Assembly: GCF_022288825.1 (NCBI RefSeq)
Contig: NZ_JAKOOW010000001.1
Location: forward strand, 91,202 to 155,201
Direction of reading: 5' to 3'
Length of the DNA: 64,000 nt
Source: Kingella pumchi
Lineage (GTDB): Bacteria; Pseudomonadota; Gammaproteobacteria; Burkholderiales; Neisseriaceae
The notes under the pieces were generated by a model. The model had not been told where the DNA came from. It did not search any database and saw only the letters and a list, made by a program, of their open reading frames with translations. Of the stretch, positions 25,859 to 34,037 are shown one piece after another. The first letter of the stretch is position 1. The number at the start of each line of letters is the position of its first letter. The position numbers and the translations under genes were made by a program.

Positions 25859-26557
25859 TCAGAACAATGTCAGCAGCAGGCGGCTGAGCCAGCCGAGCAT
25901 GCGGTCTTGGAAATAAACCGTGCTCGCAAGCAGGGCGATCACAAACTGCAGCGAGTCCATTTCATCGCCGCGCCGCTGCCGCAGGCGGTTGTGCAGGTAA
26001 AAAAACACCATCAGGAAAATCTGCCAATAGAGCCATTTGGCAGGCTCCAGCCAGTAGGCCGCGGCGGCGCGCGCCAGCACCACCGGCATCATTTTTTCCA
26101 AACCGCTGCCGGAGAGCACCAGCCATTGCGCCAGCACCACCAGCGCGATTGCCAGATGCATGACCAGCAAGCTGAAGGCATACAGCGGCAGCAGGGTGCC
26201 GCTGCGCCGGCCGGCCAGCCCGCCGCCGCGCACTTTTTCCACGCCGCCGAGCCAGAAAAACAGGCTGCCGGCAAACAGATAGCCGTGCATGAGATACAGC
26301 GTGGACGGATGCACCAACCGCTGCAGCGCGGGCGCCAGCCACACCGGCCACGAATAATGCCCCTGATGCTTGAGATACAGGTTTTCCATAATCTGCGCCA
26401 CATCGGGCAGCAGCAGCGCCGAGAGCAGCGCCGCCGCCAACCACAGCAGCAGCGACACCAGCAGCCAGCCGATGCGCCGGTAGCGCAGCGCCTGCCAGGC
26501 GAACACCAGCGCGGTCAGCAGCACCGCCGCCAGATTGGGACTGGTCAGCGCTTCCAT
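25859..26557 (-). CDS. Hypothetical membrane protein
   Basis: I do not recognise the family. The 232-residue protein has five or six hydrophobic segments (e.g. LAAVLLTALVFAWQAL, LLVSLLLWLAAALLSALLL, LLVMHLAIALVVLAQWLVL) and an aromatic-rich loop with LKHQGHYSWPVW. The methionine at 26557 is preferred because CGGAG lies about 9 bases upstream; an 18-residue longer version from 26611 has no ribosome site. It is likely transcribed alone, between rpoH (convergent) and dapF (same strand, separated by a DUS pair at about 26625-26667). Confidence 0.6.
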   Translation of the reverse strand: MEALTSPNLAAVLLTALVFAWQALRYRRIGWLLVSLLLWLAAALLSALLLPDVAQIMENLYLKHQGHYSWPVWLAPALQRLVHPSTLYLMHGYLFAGSLFFWLGGVEKVRGGGLAGRRSGTLLPLYAFSLLVMHLAIALVVLAQWLVLSGSGLEKMMPVVLARAAAAYWLEPAKWLYWQIFLMVFFYLHNRLRQRRGDEMDSLQFVIALLASTVYFQDRMLGWLSRLLLTLF

Positions 26558-26671
26558 CGGTTCGGGCTCCGTTGCGGATTCATGGGGTTTCCTTAATCGT
26601 TGTTGCCGCACGGCGGCATAAAGAAGGCAGCCTGAAAGCCGTTTTGGCGCGTTTCAGGCTGCTTTGGGCGT

Positions 26672-27526
26672 TCAATAAACCAGTTCGCCGGCAAAGACTT
26701 CGACGGCGGGGCCGCTCATCATCAGGTCTTGGCCGCTTTGCCAGTTGATCGACAGCGTGCCGCCGGGCAGTTCCACCGCCACGTCTTCGCCCGCCGCCAG
26801 CAGGCCGAGCCGCACGCCGGCGGCCACCGCCGCGCAGGCGCCGGTGCCGCAGGCCTGGGTTTCGCCGACGCCGCGCTCAAACACGCGCAGGCGGATGTGC
26901 CGCGGATCGACAATCTGCATAAAGCCGGCGTTTACCCGCTGCGGAAAACGCGGGTGCGACTGCAGCGCCGCGCCCCATTCGGCCACCGGCGCGGCGGCGA
27001 CATCGTCCACCAGCATCACCGCGTGCGGATTGCCCATGCCGACCATCGCCACTTCGGCGCGGATGCCGGCGGCGGCCACCGCATAGCGCAGCGCTTCGTC
27101 GTCTTCCCCCGCTTCCAGCGCAAAGGGCACTTCGGCGGCGGCAAAACGCGGCTGCCCCATATTGACGCGCACGGTGCCGTCATCGTTCAGGCGCGGGCGG
27201 ATAATGCCTTTGACGGTTTCGACGACGATTTCGCTTTTATCGCTCAAGCCGCTGTCGGCCACAAAGCGGGCGAAGCAGCGGGCGCCGTTGCCGCATTGTT
27301 CGACTTCGCTGCCGTCGGCATTGAAAATGCGGTAGCGGAAATCGACGTCTGCGCGGCCGCTTTTTTCCACCAGCAGCAGCTGGTCGAAGCCGACGCCGGT
27401 GTGGCGCTCGGCCCAGGCGGCCAGCGGCGCTTCTTCCGGCACAAAACGCTGGCTGATGCCGTCCACCACCATAAAATCGTTGCCCAAACCGTGCATTTTG
27501 GTAAATCGCAAACGCCGTTGTTCCAT
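26672..27526 (-). CDS. dapF: Diaminopimelate epimerase
   Basis: DapF converts LL- to meso-diaminopimelate for lysine and peptidoglycan. The 284-residue enzyme has FTKMHGLGNDFMVVD at 8-22, the first catalytic cysteine in QCGNGARCFARF near 75, and the second in QACGTGACAAVAAG near 225. The methionine at 27526 gives the normal MEQRRLRFTKMHG start. A minus-strand -10 box TATAATGCCGCC at 27560-27555 lies 28 bases upstream, giving a very short leader. Confidence 0.96.
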   Translation of the reverse strand: MEQRRLRFTKMHGLGNDFMVVDGISQRFVPEEAPLAAWAERHTGVGFDQLLLVEKSGRADVDFRYRIFNADGSEVEQCGNGARCFARFVADSGLSDKSEIVVETVKGIIRPRLNDDGTVRVNMGQPRFAAAEVPFALEAGEDDEALRYAVAAAGIRAEVAMVGMGNPHAVMLVDDVAAAPVAEWGAALQSHPRFPQRVNAGFMQIVDPRHIRLRVFERGVGETQACGTGACAAVAAGVRLGLLAAGEDVAVELPGGTLSINWQSGQDLMMSGPAVEVFAGELVY

Positions 27527-27554
27527 CGCTGCCCCGCAGTCGCAAAAAGGCGGC

Positions 27555-27560
27555 ATTATA
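27555..27560 (-). promoter_or_regulatory. -10 box of dapF
   Basis: A perfect TATAAT on the minus strand is followed by the GC-rich discriminator GCCGCC, 28 bases before the dapF start. Confidence 0.55.
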
Positions 27561-27575
27561 GCGGCAAACGGCAAA

Positions 27576-27611
27576 AAAGCAGCCTGAAAAACTTTTCAGG
27601 CTGCTTTTTGG
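27576..27611. terminator. DUS-pair terminator after the alanine symporter gene
   Basis: An inverted DUS pair with flanking A6/T5 runs forms a stem of about 16 bp just downstream of the symporter stop codon at 27620. Confidence 0.65.
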
Positions 27612-27619
27612 GCAAGGGT

Positions 27620-29119
27620 TTACCAAATATCGGTTTTGATTTTGCGCTTGAGCACCGGATGCTCGGACAATTTGAACTCCGGCTCTTTGCCCAGCTTCAC
27701 TTTGACGGTGTAGTCCTTCAGCAGCAGGCGCACCCACTTGGCCAGCAGGGTGATGGCAACCAGGTTGATCAGCGCCATCACGCCCATGGTCAGATCGCCC
27801 ATGTCCCACACAATCTGCGCATGGCTGACCGAGCCGAAATACACAAAACCGAGCACCGCCAGCCGAAACAGGTTCAATACCGTTTTATTGTTGTTTAAAA
27901 ACTGGATATTGGATTCGGCATAGGCGTAGTTGCCGATAATCGACGAAAAAGCAAACATAAACAGCACCACCGCCAAAAAGTGCTGCCCCCACGCGCCGAC
28001 ATGGCTCTCCAGCGCCGCCTGGGTCAGCTGGATGCCGTCCAGCCCTTCCTTGGCGGGCAGCTGCGCCAGCAGCACGATAAAGGCGGTGCACGAGCAGACG
28101 ATAATGGTATCGACAAACACACCAAGCATCTGGATCATGCCCTGCGACACCGGATGTTTGACATCGGCCGCCGCCGCCGCGTTCGGTGCCGAACCCTGGC
28201 CGGCTTCGTTGGAATACAGGCCGCGCTTGATGCCCAGCATCATGGACTGCGACACCAAACTGCCCAGCAGCCCGCCGCCGGCCGCCTTGAAGGTAAAGGC
28301 GTCGCGGAAAATCAGCGCGAACATCTCGGGAATACGCTCGGCATGAACCGCCATCACATACAGCGCCATCAAGAGATAGAGTACCGCCATCAGCGGCACG
28401 AAACTTTCCGACACCTTGGCCACGCGGCGGATGCCGCCGAAAATAATCGGCGCCGCCATCAGCACCAGGCCGGCAGCCAGAAACTGCTGATACTGCGCCC
28501 ATTGCGCTTCGGACGTGCCCTTGTCCGCCGTCCAGCCGGCAGCCGACTGCACCGCCAGCACAATAGTATTGGCCTGAATCGCGTTGTAAACCAGCCCGAA
28601 GCAGACAATCAGGCACAGCGCAAACAGCACGCCCAGCCACTTCTGCCCCAAGCCCTTGCCGATGTAATAGGCCGGGCCGCCGCGAAACTGGCCGGTTTTC
28701 TCGTCGCGCACCTTAAACAGCTGCGCCAGCGTCGATTCGGCAAAGGCCGAACTCATGCCGATTAAGGCCGTCAGCCACATCCAAAACACCGCACCCGGGC
28801 CGCCGCTGCCGATGGCAATCGCCACGCCGGCGATATTGCCGGTACCCACGCGGCTGGCCAGACCGGTTACAAAAGCCTGAAACGCGGTAATGCCCTGCTC
28901 GCCGCCGTCATGGCTGCGGCGGCTGCCGGTCATCTCGCGGATGCTGCGGCCAAGCAGGCGGAACTGCACAAAACCGGTGCTCAGGGTGAAAAACACCCCC
29001 ACCCCGATTAAGACCCACACCAGCCACTCCCACAGCGAATCGCTCCGCGTCTTCACGCCGCAATGCAGGACGGACATCCAATCGACCTGCTTCAAACACT
29101 CTATCTTTGTGTCGTACAT
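27620..29119 (-). CDS. Sodium:alanine/glycine symporter (AGCS family)
   Basis: The 499-residue protein is an AGCS (AlsT-type) amino-acid:sodium symporter of the inner membrane. Hallmarks are FVTGLASRVGTGNIAGVAIA near residue 84, FRGGPAYYIGKGLG near 150, GIKRGLYSNEAGQGSAPNAAA near 306, and about eleven hydrophobic segments. The N-terminus has an unusual soluble stretch (IECLKQVDWMSVLHCGVKTRSD) before the first helix. The ATG at 29119 has CGGGAGAG upstream. With the VanX-like enzyme and DadA elsewhere in the window, alanine uptake and D-alanine use may be linked. Confidence 0.92.
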   Translation of the reverse strand: MYDTKIECLKQVDWMSVLHCGVKTRSDSLWEWLVWVLIGVGVFFTLSTGFVQFRLLGRSIREMTGSRRSHDGGEQGITAFQAFVTGLASRVGTGNIAGVAIAIGSGGPGAVFWMWLTALIGMSSAFAESTLAQLFKVRDEKTGQFRGGPAYYIGKGLGQKWLGVLFALCLIVCFGLVYNAIQANTIVLAVQSAAGWTADKGTSEAQWAQYQQFLAAGLVLMAAPIIFGGIRRVAKVSESFVPLMAVLYLLMALYVMAVHAERIPEMFALIFRDAFTFKAAGGGLLGSLVSQSMMLGIKRGLYSNEAGQGSAPNAAAAADVKHPVSQGMIQMLGVFVDTIIVCSCTAFIVLLAQLPAKEGLDGIQLTQAALESHVGAWGQHFLAVVLFMFAFSSIIGNYAYAESNIQFLNNNKTVLNLFRLAVLGFVYFGSVSHAQIVWDMGDLTMGVMALINLVAITLLAKWVRLLLKDYTVKVKLGKEPEFKLSEHPVLKRKIKTDIW

Positions 29120-29651
29120 AAACTCTCCCGTTAAAAACGATGCGACTTGGGAAGCCTTTCCCAAGCAGGCGCGCCGCATTGTAGCCGAGCTTGGCGGCAG
29201 CCTGAAAGTTTTACAGCGGCCGGATAACGGGCAAACCACCCAATGCCGGCAGTTTTTCCGCTGCCCGAACACCGGTGATTTTTTCACCGTCCGTAGGGTG
29301 CGCACCGCGCACCATTACCACACCGGCTGGTATTTCGGGGTGCGGGGCGCATCCTGCGCATCGCGCTTCAAAACACCGCCAAACTTTCAGGCTGCCTTGC
29401 GACGCACGGCGTAAACCGAACGCCGTTTACCGCATCATTCGGTATTTCGGTGCGCAGTGCGCACCCTACGCATCATTGAAACCAAGCGTTTTTCAGGCTG
29501 CTGTCCGGCCACTGCCGCAAGCGCCTGTAGGGTGCGCACCGCGCACCGTCTGCCACGCTGGCCGGTGTTTTGGTGCGCGATGCGCACCTACGCAGCATCG
29601 GTCAAACTGCGCCGAAAAAAACTTTCAGGCTGCCCGGTGGCAGCCTGAAAA
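29120..29651. repeat. Intergenic region with four GTAG-type REP units
   Basis: No gene is seen. Units of the GTAGGGTGCGCACC family alternate in orientation: forward 29293-29313, reverse 29449-29469, forward 29527-29547, reverse 29572-29591 (one C lost). A decayed unit lies near 29338. DUS copies fill the gaps. The alternation is typical of BIME-like clusters. Confidence 0.8.
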
Positions 29652-30527
29652 CTATTCTTCCTCTTCCCAGCGGCGGCGGGCGGCGGCGGCGGCGGCGAAA
29701 CGGCGGTAGAGCGCGTCGCCGTCAGACGCTGCCAGCGCCTGCCGCAGCGCCGCGAGTTCCTGCTGCTGGCTGTCGATCAGCGCCAGCAGCGGTTCGCGGT
29801 TTTCCAGCGCGATGTCCGCCCACATCTGCGGATGGCTGGCGGCGATGCGGGTGAAGTCGCGAAAGCCGCTGCCGGCAAAGCGGAAATACTCGGCGCAGCG
29901 CGGATCGCCCAGCAGCTGCTGCACATAGGAAAACGCCAGCAGGTGCGGCAGGTGCGACACGGCGGCAAACACCGCATCGTGGCCGGCGGCGTCCATGCGG
30001 TGGGTTTCGGCGCCGACCGCCTGCCACAGCGCTTCCACCGTTTTCAGGCTGCTTTCGTCCTGCGTTTCGTGCGGGCAGATCACCAGTTTTTTGCCTTTAA
30101 ACAGCCCGAAACGCGCGGCGGCGGCACCGCTGCGGTCGGAACCGGCAATCGGGTGCGCCGCCACGCAGCGCGGCAGATGCGCGGGCAGATGGCGGCGGAA
30201 AGCCGCGAGCGCCGAGCGCTTGGTGCTGCCGACGTCGCTGACAACCGTATGCGCATCCAACAACGGCGCCAGCTCGCGGCAGATCGCCGGCAGCGTGGCC
30301 ACCGGCGTGGCCACCAGCACCAGATCGGCACCGCGCACCGCCGCCGCTTCGATACGCGCAAACGCGCGGTCGATCACCTGCCGCTCCAGCGCCCGCGCCA
30401 GATTGTCGGCATGGATGTCGATGCCGACCACGGTCCGCACCCGCTGCTGCCGCTTCAAATCGAGCACCAGCGAGCCGCCGATCAGACCGACGCCGATCAG
30501 GGTGATTTGGGATAGGGAAAAAGACAT
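29652..30527 (-). CDS. tyrA: Prephenate dehydrogenase
   Basis: The 291-residue monofunctional enzyme makes 4-hydroxyphenylpyruvate in tyrosine synthesis. It has a Rossmann loop ITLIGVGLIGGSLVLDL (8-24), the LVLVATPVATLPAI and VVSDVGSTKRSAL elements near 69 and 95, and the substrate motif AHPIAGSDRSGAA near 121. Length and single domain match other beta-proteobacterial TyrA proteins. The ATG at 30527 is preferred over an upstream TTG. The C-terminus ends in a run of glutamates (WEEEE). Confidence 0.93.
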   Translation of the reverse strand: MSFSLSQITLIGVGLIGGSLVLDLKRQQRVRTVVGIDIHADNLARALERQVIDRAFARIEAAAVRGADLVLVATPVATLPAICRELAPLLDAHTVVSDVGSTKRSALAAFRRHLPAHLPRCVAAHPIAGSDRSGAAAARFGLFKGKKLVICPHETQDESSLKTVEALWQAVGAETHRMDAAGHDAVFAAVSHLPHLLAFSYVQQLLGDPRCAEYFRFAGSGFRDFTRIAASHPQMWADIALENREPLLALIDSQQQELAALRQALAASDGDALYRRFAAAAAARRRWEEEE

Positions 30528-30668
30528 GGCGGTTTGCGCTTTCAAATTCAGGCAGCCTGAAAAGGCCGCGGCGGAAGGTTTCAGGCTGCTTTTTTCATTC
30601 CGTTTAATCCTGCGCCGCCTAGGCAGCCTGAAAGGAGAAAACGGCTTTTCAGGCTGCCTGAAAACTGC

Positions 30669-31046
30669 TTAAGCCTGTTCCAAAACCATGCGAATGCCTT
30701 TGGCGGCCAGGTTGTCCAGGCATTCGCGCAGGTAGGCGGCGTTGTGTTCGGGGTACAGCGGGCAGGCGTCGGCGGCGGGAGCGAGCTTGTCGTGCGGCGG
30801 CAGTTTTTGGCCGCGGTAGGCGGGGTCGTTCCATACTTCGGCGGGACGGTAGCCGCGTGCGCGCATTTCGGCCATCACCAGCAGGTGGTAGCGGTAAAGC
30901 AGGTGCGGCGGATGGCGGAAAACGTAATCAACGGTGGCATGCGGCCTGCCCCAGCCGGCGCCGCGCAGGGCGGCACATTCGCGGTGCTGGCCGAGTAGCT
31001 GGGCGCGCGGCAGGTGGGGAATCAGGGTTTGGTGCCAGAGTCTCAT
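30669..31046 (-). CDS. Pyrimidine dimer DNA glycosylase-like (Pyr_excise / TIGR02328) protein
   Basis: The 125-residue protein begins MRLWHQTLIPHLPRAQLLGQ, the pattern of the TIGR02328 group related to T4 endonuclease V. The Glu of H-R-E (about residue 23) aligns with the catalytic Glu23 of the phage enzyme, and HATVDYVFRHPPHLLYRYH and YRGQKLPPHDKL follow. The phage enzyme uses its N-terminal threonine as nucleophile after methionine removal; here residue 2 is arginine, so the same chemistry is doubtful. Its cellular role is unknown. It is flanked by dense DUS copies on both sides. Confidence 0.7.
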   Translation of the reverse strand: MRLWHQTLIPHLPRAQLLGQHRECAALRGAGWGRPHATVDYVFRHPPHLLYRYHLLVMAEMRARGYRPAEVWNDPAYRGQKLPPHDKLAPAADACPLYPEHNAAYLRECLDNLAAKGIRMVLEQA

Positions 31047-31158
31047 GGTGCAGTTTCCGGTGCTTTCAGGCAGCCTGAAAGCGGTTTTGGGTGTTTTCAG
31101 GCTGCCGTTTCAGGCAGCCTGAAAGGTCAAAGCAGCCTGAAAGGGCAAAACGGCGGTT

Positions 31159-31956
31159 TCAGGCTGCCTGCCAGCCGGCGAGAAACTCTGCCCAGTGCGG
31201 TTTTTCGGGGGCAAGGGTTTGCAGGTAGCTGCGCAGTTTTTCGGTTTCAAAGCGGTATTGGTCGGCGTCGGCGGCGCCGCTCATCAGGCGGAAGCGCTGG
31301 TAAACGAGATAGGTGTTGGCGGCGTCGGTTTCGCAGTAGTCGCGCACGGCTTGGATTTGGTTCTCTTGAACGGCCTGCCATACTTTGCTGCCGTCCATGC
31401 CCATTTTGCCGGGGAAGCCGCAGAGTTTGGCGATGTCGTCCAGCGGCACGGCGGCGCGGGGCTGGTAGAGCGCGAGCAGGTCCATCAGGTCGCAGTGGCG
31501 CTGGTGGTAGCGGCTGATGTAGTTGTTCCATTTGAAGTCGCGGCTGTCGGCAAAATCGCCTTCGCCCATGTCCCAGTAGCGGGGGGCGGCGATGCCGTGA
31601 ACCAGGGCGCGGTAGTGCAGCACGGGCAGATCGAAACCGCCGCCGTTCCAGCTCACCAGCTGCGGGGTGTATTTTTCCAGCAGCCTGAAAAATTCGGCCA
31701 CCATTTCCGCTTCGCTGTCTTCGGGGCTGCCGAGCGTGCCGACGTGGATTTTGTCGCCCCAGCGCAGGCAGCAGGAAATGGCGGCGACGCGGTGCAGGTG
31801 GTGGGGCATAAAGTCGCCGCCGGTTTTGGCGCGGCGTTCGCGAAAGGCGTATTCGGCGACTTCGGCGTCGGTCAGGCTGTCGGGCAGGCCGTTGAGCAGG
31901 CGGATGCCGGCGGTGTCGGGCACGGTTTCGATGTCGAAGGCGAGGATGGGAATCAT
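31159..31956 (-). CDS. 3'-5' exonuclease, PolB-exo2 family
   Basis: The 265-residue protein has the three DEDD exonuclease motifs: FDIETVPD (Exo I, residues 6-13), SWNGGGFDLPVLHYRAL (Exo II, near 103) and RDYCETDAANTYLVY (Exo III, near 207). It fits the predicted PolB-associated exonuclease family (PF10108). Its biological substrate is unknown; DNA proofreading or repair is the likely setting. The start MIPILAFDIE at 31956 is favoured over an in-frame extension that reads through a DUS. The stop is provided by a DUS (W-Q-A-A-stop). Confidence 0.85.
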   Translation of the reverse strand: MIPILAFDIETVPDTAGIRLLNGLPDSLTDAEVAEYAFRERRAKTGGDFMPHHLHRVAAISCCLRWGDKIHVGTLGSPEDSEAEMVAEFFRLLEKYTPQLVSWNGGGFDLPVLHYRALVHGIAAPRYWDMGEGDFADSRDFKWNNYISRYHQRHCDLMDLLALYQPRAAVPLDDIAKLCGFPGKMGMDGSKVWQAVQENQIQAVRDYCETDAANTYLVYQRFRLMSGAADADQYRFETEKLRSYLQTLAPEKPHWAEFLAGWQAA

Positions 31957-32200
31957 GGCAGGCAGCCTGAAAAGGGAAAGCGCGGATTGTGGCATGCGCG
32001 GGGGCGCTTTACAACGGGCGCCGCGCGGGCAGCGGCGCTTTTTTCAGGCTACCGGCGCCGGCAAAAGGTATCGGGCAGCCTGAAAGGGCGGCGCGCGGCT
32101 TTCAGGCTGCCTTTACGGGCTAATAGTCAAATTCGATTAGCAAAAGGGCATCCGATTGGGCATAATGCGCCGTTTTTTTATCACACGGAAAGCCATTACC

Positions 32201-33043
32201 ATGAAACGCTCTTTCTCCCTGCGCATCGCCATTCCTGCCGTGATGCTGGCGCTGGCCGCCTGCGGCGAAGCACCCGCGGCCAACGGCCAGCCGGCCGCCG
32301 TCGCCCAGAAAAACGGTACCGCGCCCGCCGAGGAATCGGCTGCCGCCAAAATCGGCGCGGGCGTACCGGCCGAAGTCGGCAACACCATCCGCGCCACGCT
32401 GGAAAAAAACTATGCCGACCAGAACCTGAAAATCGAAAGCGTTGCCACCACGCCGATTAAGGGCATTTACGAAGTGGTGATTCCGAGCGCCGCCGGCAAA
32501 ACCGTGGCCTACACCGACGAAACCGGCGCCTATATGCTGGTGGGCGACCTGATCGAAACCAAAGCCGGCCGCAGCCTGACCGACGAGCGCAAGGAAGTGC
32601 TCAACGCCGTCGATTTCAACAGCCTGCCTTTCGACAAAGCCATCACCGAAGTGCGCGGCAACGGCAAGTTGAAAGTGGCGGTGTTCTCCGATCCGGACTG
32701 CCCGTTCTGCAAAAAACTGGAACACGAATTCCCGAAAATCAATAACATCACCATCTACAACTTTATGATGCCGATTCCTTCGCTGCACCCCGATGCCGAA
32801 CGCAAGGCGGTGCAGATTTGGTGCCAAAAAGACCGCACCGCCGCCTGGCTCAAATGGATGCGCGAAGGCAAACAGCCGGCACAGGTGGCCGACTGCCCGA
32901 ATCCGGTAGCCGAAACCACCGCGCTGGGCGGCCGCTTCGGCTTCAACGGCACGCCGACGCTGGTCTTCCCCAACGGCAAAGTGCAAAGCGGCTACGCGCC
33001 GATGCCGCACCTGCAGGAAGCCATCGAAGCCAACCAGAAATAA
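32201..33043 (+). CDS. dsbC: Thiol:disulfide interchange lipoprotein DsbC
   Basis: The 280-residue protein has a lipobox (L-A-L-A-A-C, Cys near 21), a spacer rich in Ala/Gly, the DsbC dimerisation domain (about 50-130) and a thioredoxin domain with the active-site DPDCPFCKK near 166 and the cis-proline loop NGTPTLVF near 249. It isomerises wrong disulfides in the periplasm. A lipid anchor is a neisserial feature; the E. coli enzyme is soluble. The receptors in this window carry several cysteine pairs and may be clients. A weak -10 (CATAAT) lies at 32161-32166. Confidence 0.93.
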   Translation: MKRSFSLRIAIPAVMLALAACGEAPAANGQPAAVAQKNGTAPAEESAAAKIGAGVPAEVGNTIRATLEKNYADQNLKIESVATTPIKGIYEVVIPSAAGKTVAYTDETGAYMLVGDLIETKAGRSLTDERKEVLNAVDFNSLPFDKAITEVRGNGKLKVAVFSDPDCPFCKKLEHEFPKINNITIYNFMMPIPSLHPDAERKAVQIWCQKDRTAAWLKWMREGKQPAQVADCPNPVAETTALGGRFGFNGTPTLVFPNGKVQSGYAPMPHLQEAIEANQK

Positions 33044-33068
33044 GCAGCCTGAAAAACATTCCGGCAGT

Positions 33069-33101
33069 AAAACCGCCCCGAAATGCGTTCGGGGCGGTTT
33101 T
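33069..33101. terminator. Intrinsic terminator after dsbC
   Basis: A perfect 14-bp stem (33069-33082 and 33088-33101) rich in GC with a 5-base loop ends in a T-rich stretch 25 bases after the dsbC stop. A DUS pair follows and may terminate terD from the other side. Confidence 0.9.
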
Positions 33102-33211
33102 GATTTGGCACGGCAAAAAGCAGCCTGAAAACGAAAAAGCAGTCTGAAAACCCGTTTGGCGGTTTTCAGGCTGCCTTTATCGGCTGACGGCGAATGCCGC
33201 CGCTTTGTAGG

Positions 33212-33793
33212 TTACAGATGCGGCAGGATGCGCGGGATGATGCGGTCGGGCGTGGCGCCCTGGCTGTTTTCGCCGATGGCGTGCATCTTCCATTCGCCGT
33301 TGTGGCGGTACACTTTGGCCATAATCTGCGCGGTGTGGTTGCCCTGCGCGGAAAGGTTGTAGCGCGCGATTTCTTCGCCGGTTTGGCCGTTTACCAGGCG
33401 GCAGTAGGCGTTTTCAACGCGGCTGAAGTCCTGGCCGGTGTAGTTGCTGACGGTAAACACCAGCGTTTTCACATGCTGCGGCACCGCCGGCAGAAACACG
33501 GCGATTTGTTCGTCGTCGCCGTCGCCCTCGCCGGTGCGGTTGTCGCCGCTGTGCTGCACCGAGCCGTCTTCACTGTTCAGATGGTTGAAAAACACCAGAT
33601 CAACCAATTCTTTGTCTTCGTCAAACATAAAGCACGAAGCGTCCAAATCGATTTCCTCGCTGCCGCCAAACAGGCCGAACAGGCCTTTTTTCTTGGCAAC
33701 GTCCCAGCCCAAACCCATCACCACGCTGCTCAGCTGGCCGCCTACTTCTTTGTCCAGAGAGATTTTCTGGCCTTTTTGCAGATTCACTGCCAT
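33212..33793 (-). CDS. TerD family protein
   Basis: The 193-residue protein has the TerD core: KGQKISLDKEVGG at 7-19, VVMGLGWDV, the calcium-binding acidic IDLDASCFMFDEDKE near 48, and VFTVSNYTGQDFSRVENAY near 112. TerD-type proteins bind calcium and were named for tellurite resistance, but many solitary ones act in general stress. Here there is no terA/B/C/Z partner. The inserted acidic stretch GEGDGDDEQ is usual. The gene is divergent from glyS. Confidence 0.85.
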   Translation of the reverse strand: MAVNLQKGQKISLDKEVGGQLSSVVMGLGWDVAKKKGLFGLFGGSEEIDLDASCFMFDEDKELVDLVFFNHLNSEDGSVQHSGDNRTGEGDGDDEQIAVFLPAVPQHVKTLVFTVSNYTGQDFSRVENAYCRLVNGQTGEEIARYNLSAQGNHTAQIMAKVYRHNGEWKMHAIGENSQGATPDRIIPRILPHL

Positions 33794-33947
33794 CGCACAC
33801 TCCTTAAAGTTGTTGCAAAAGATTTTCGCGCTCGTTAAAAGCGGCGGATTATATCAGTTTTAACCCCGCGCAGGCGCACACTTTCGCCGCCGGCGCAGGC
33901 AAATCAAACGACGGCGCAACAGCGCCCAGCCGGCGGCCGTCTTTTGC

Positions 33948-33953
33948 TATAAT
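33948..33953 (+). promoter_or_regulatory. -10 box upstream of glyS
   Basis: A perfect TATAAT followed by CCGCCGCT lies 84 bases before glyS. The same 14-mer is found at 57202. Confidence 0.5.
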
Positions 33954-34037
33954 CCGCCGCTGTTTTTCAGGCAGCCTGAAACGGCAAAACGCCCGCCTAC
34001 CGGCTTTCAGGCTGCCGCCACCATTCGGAAATTCCCC

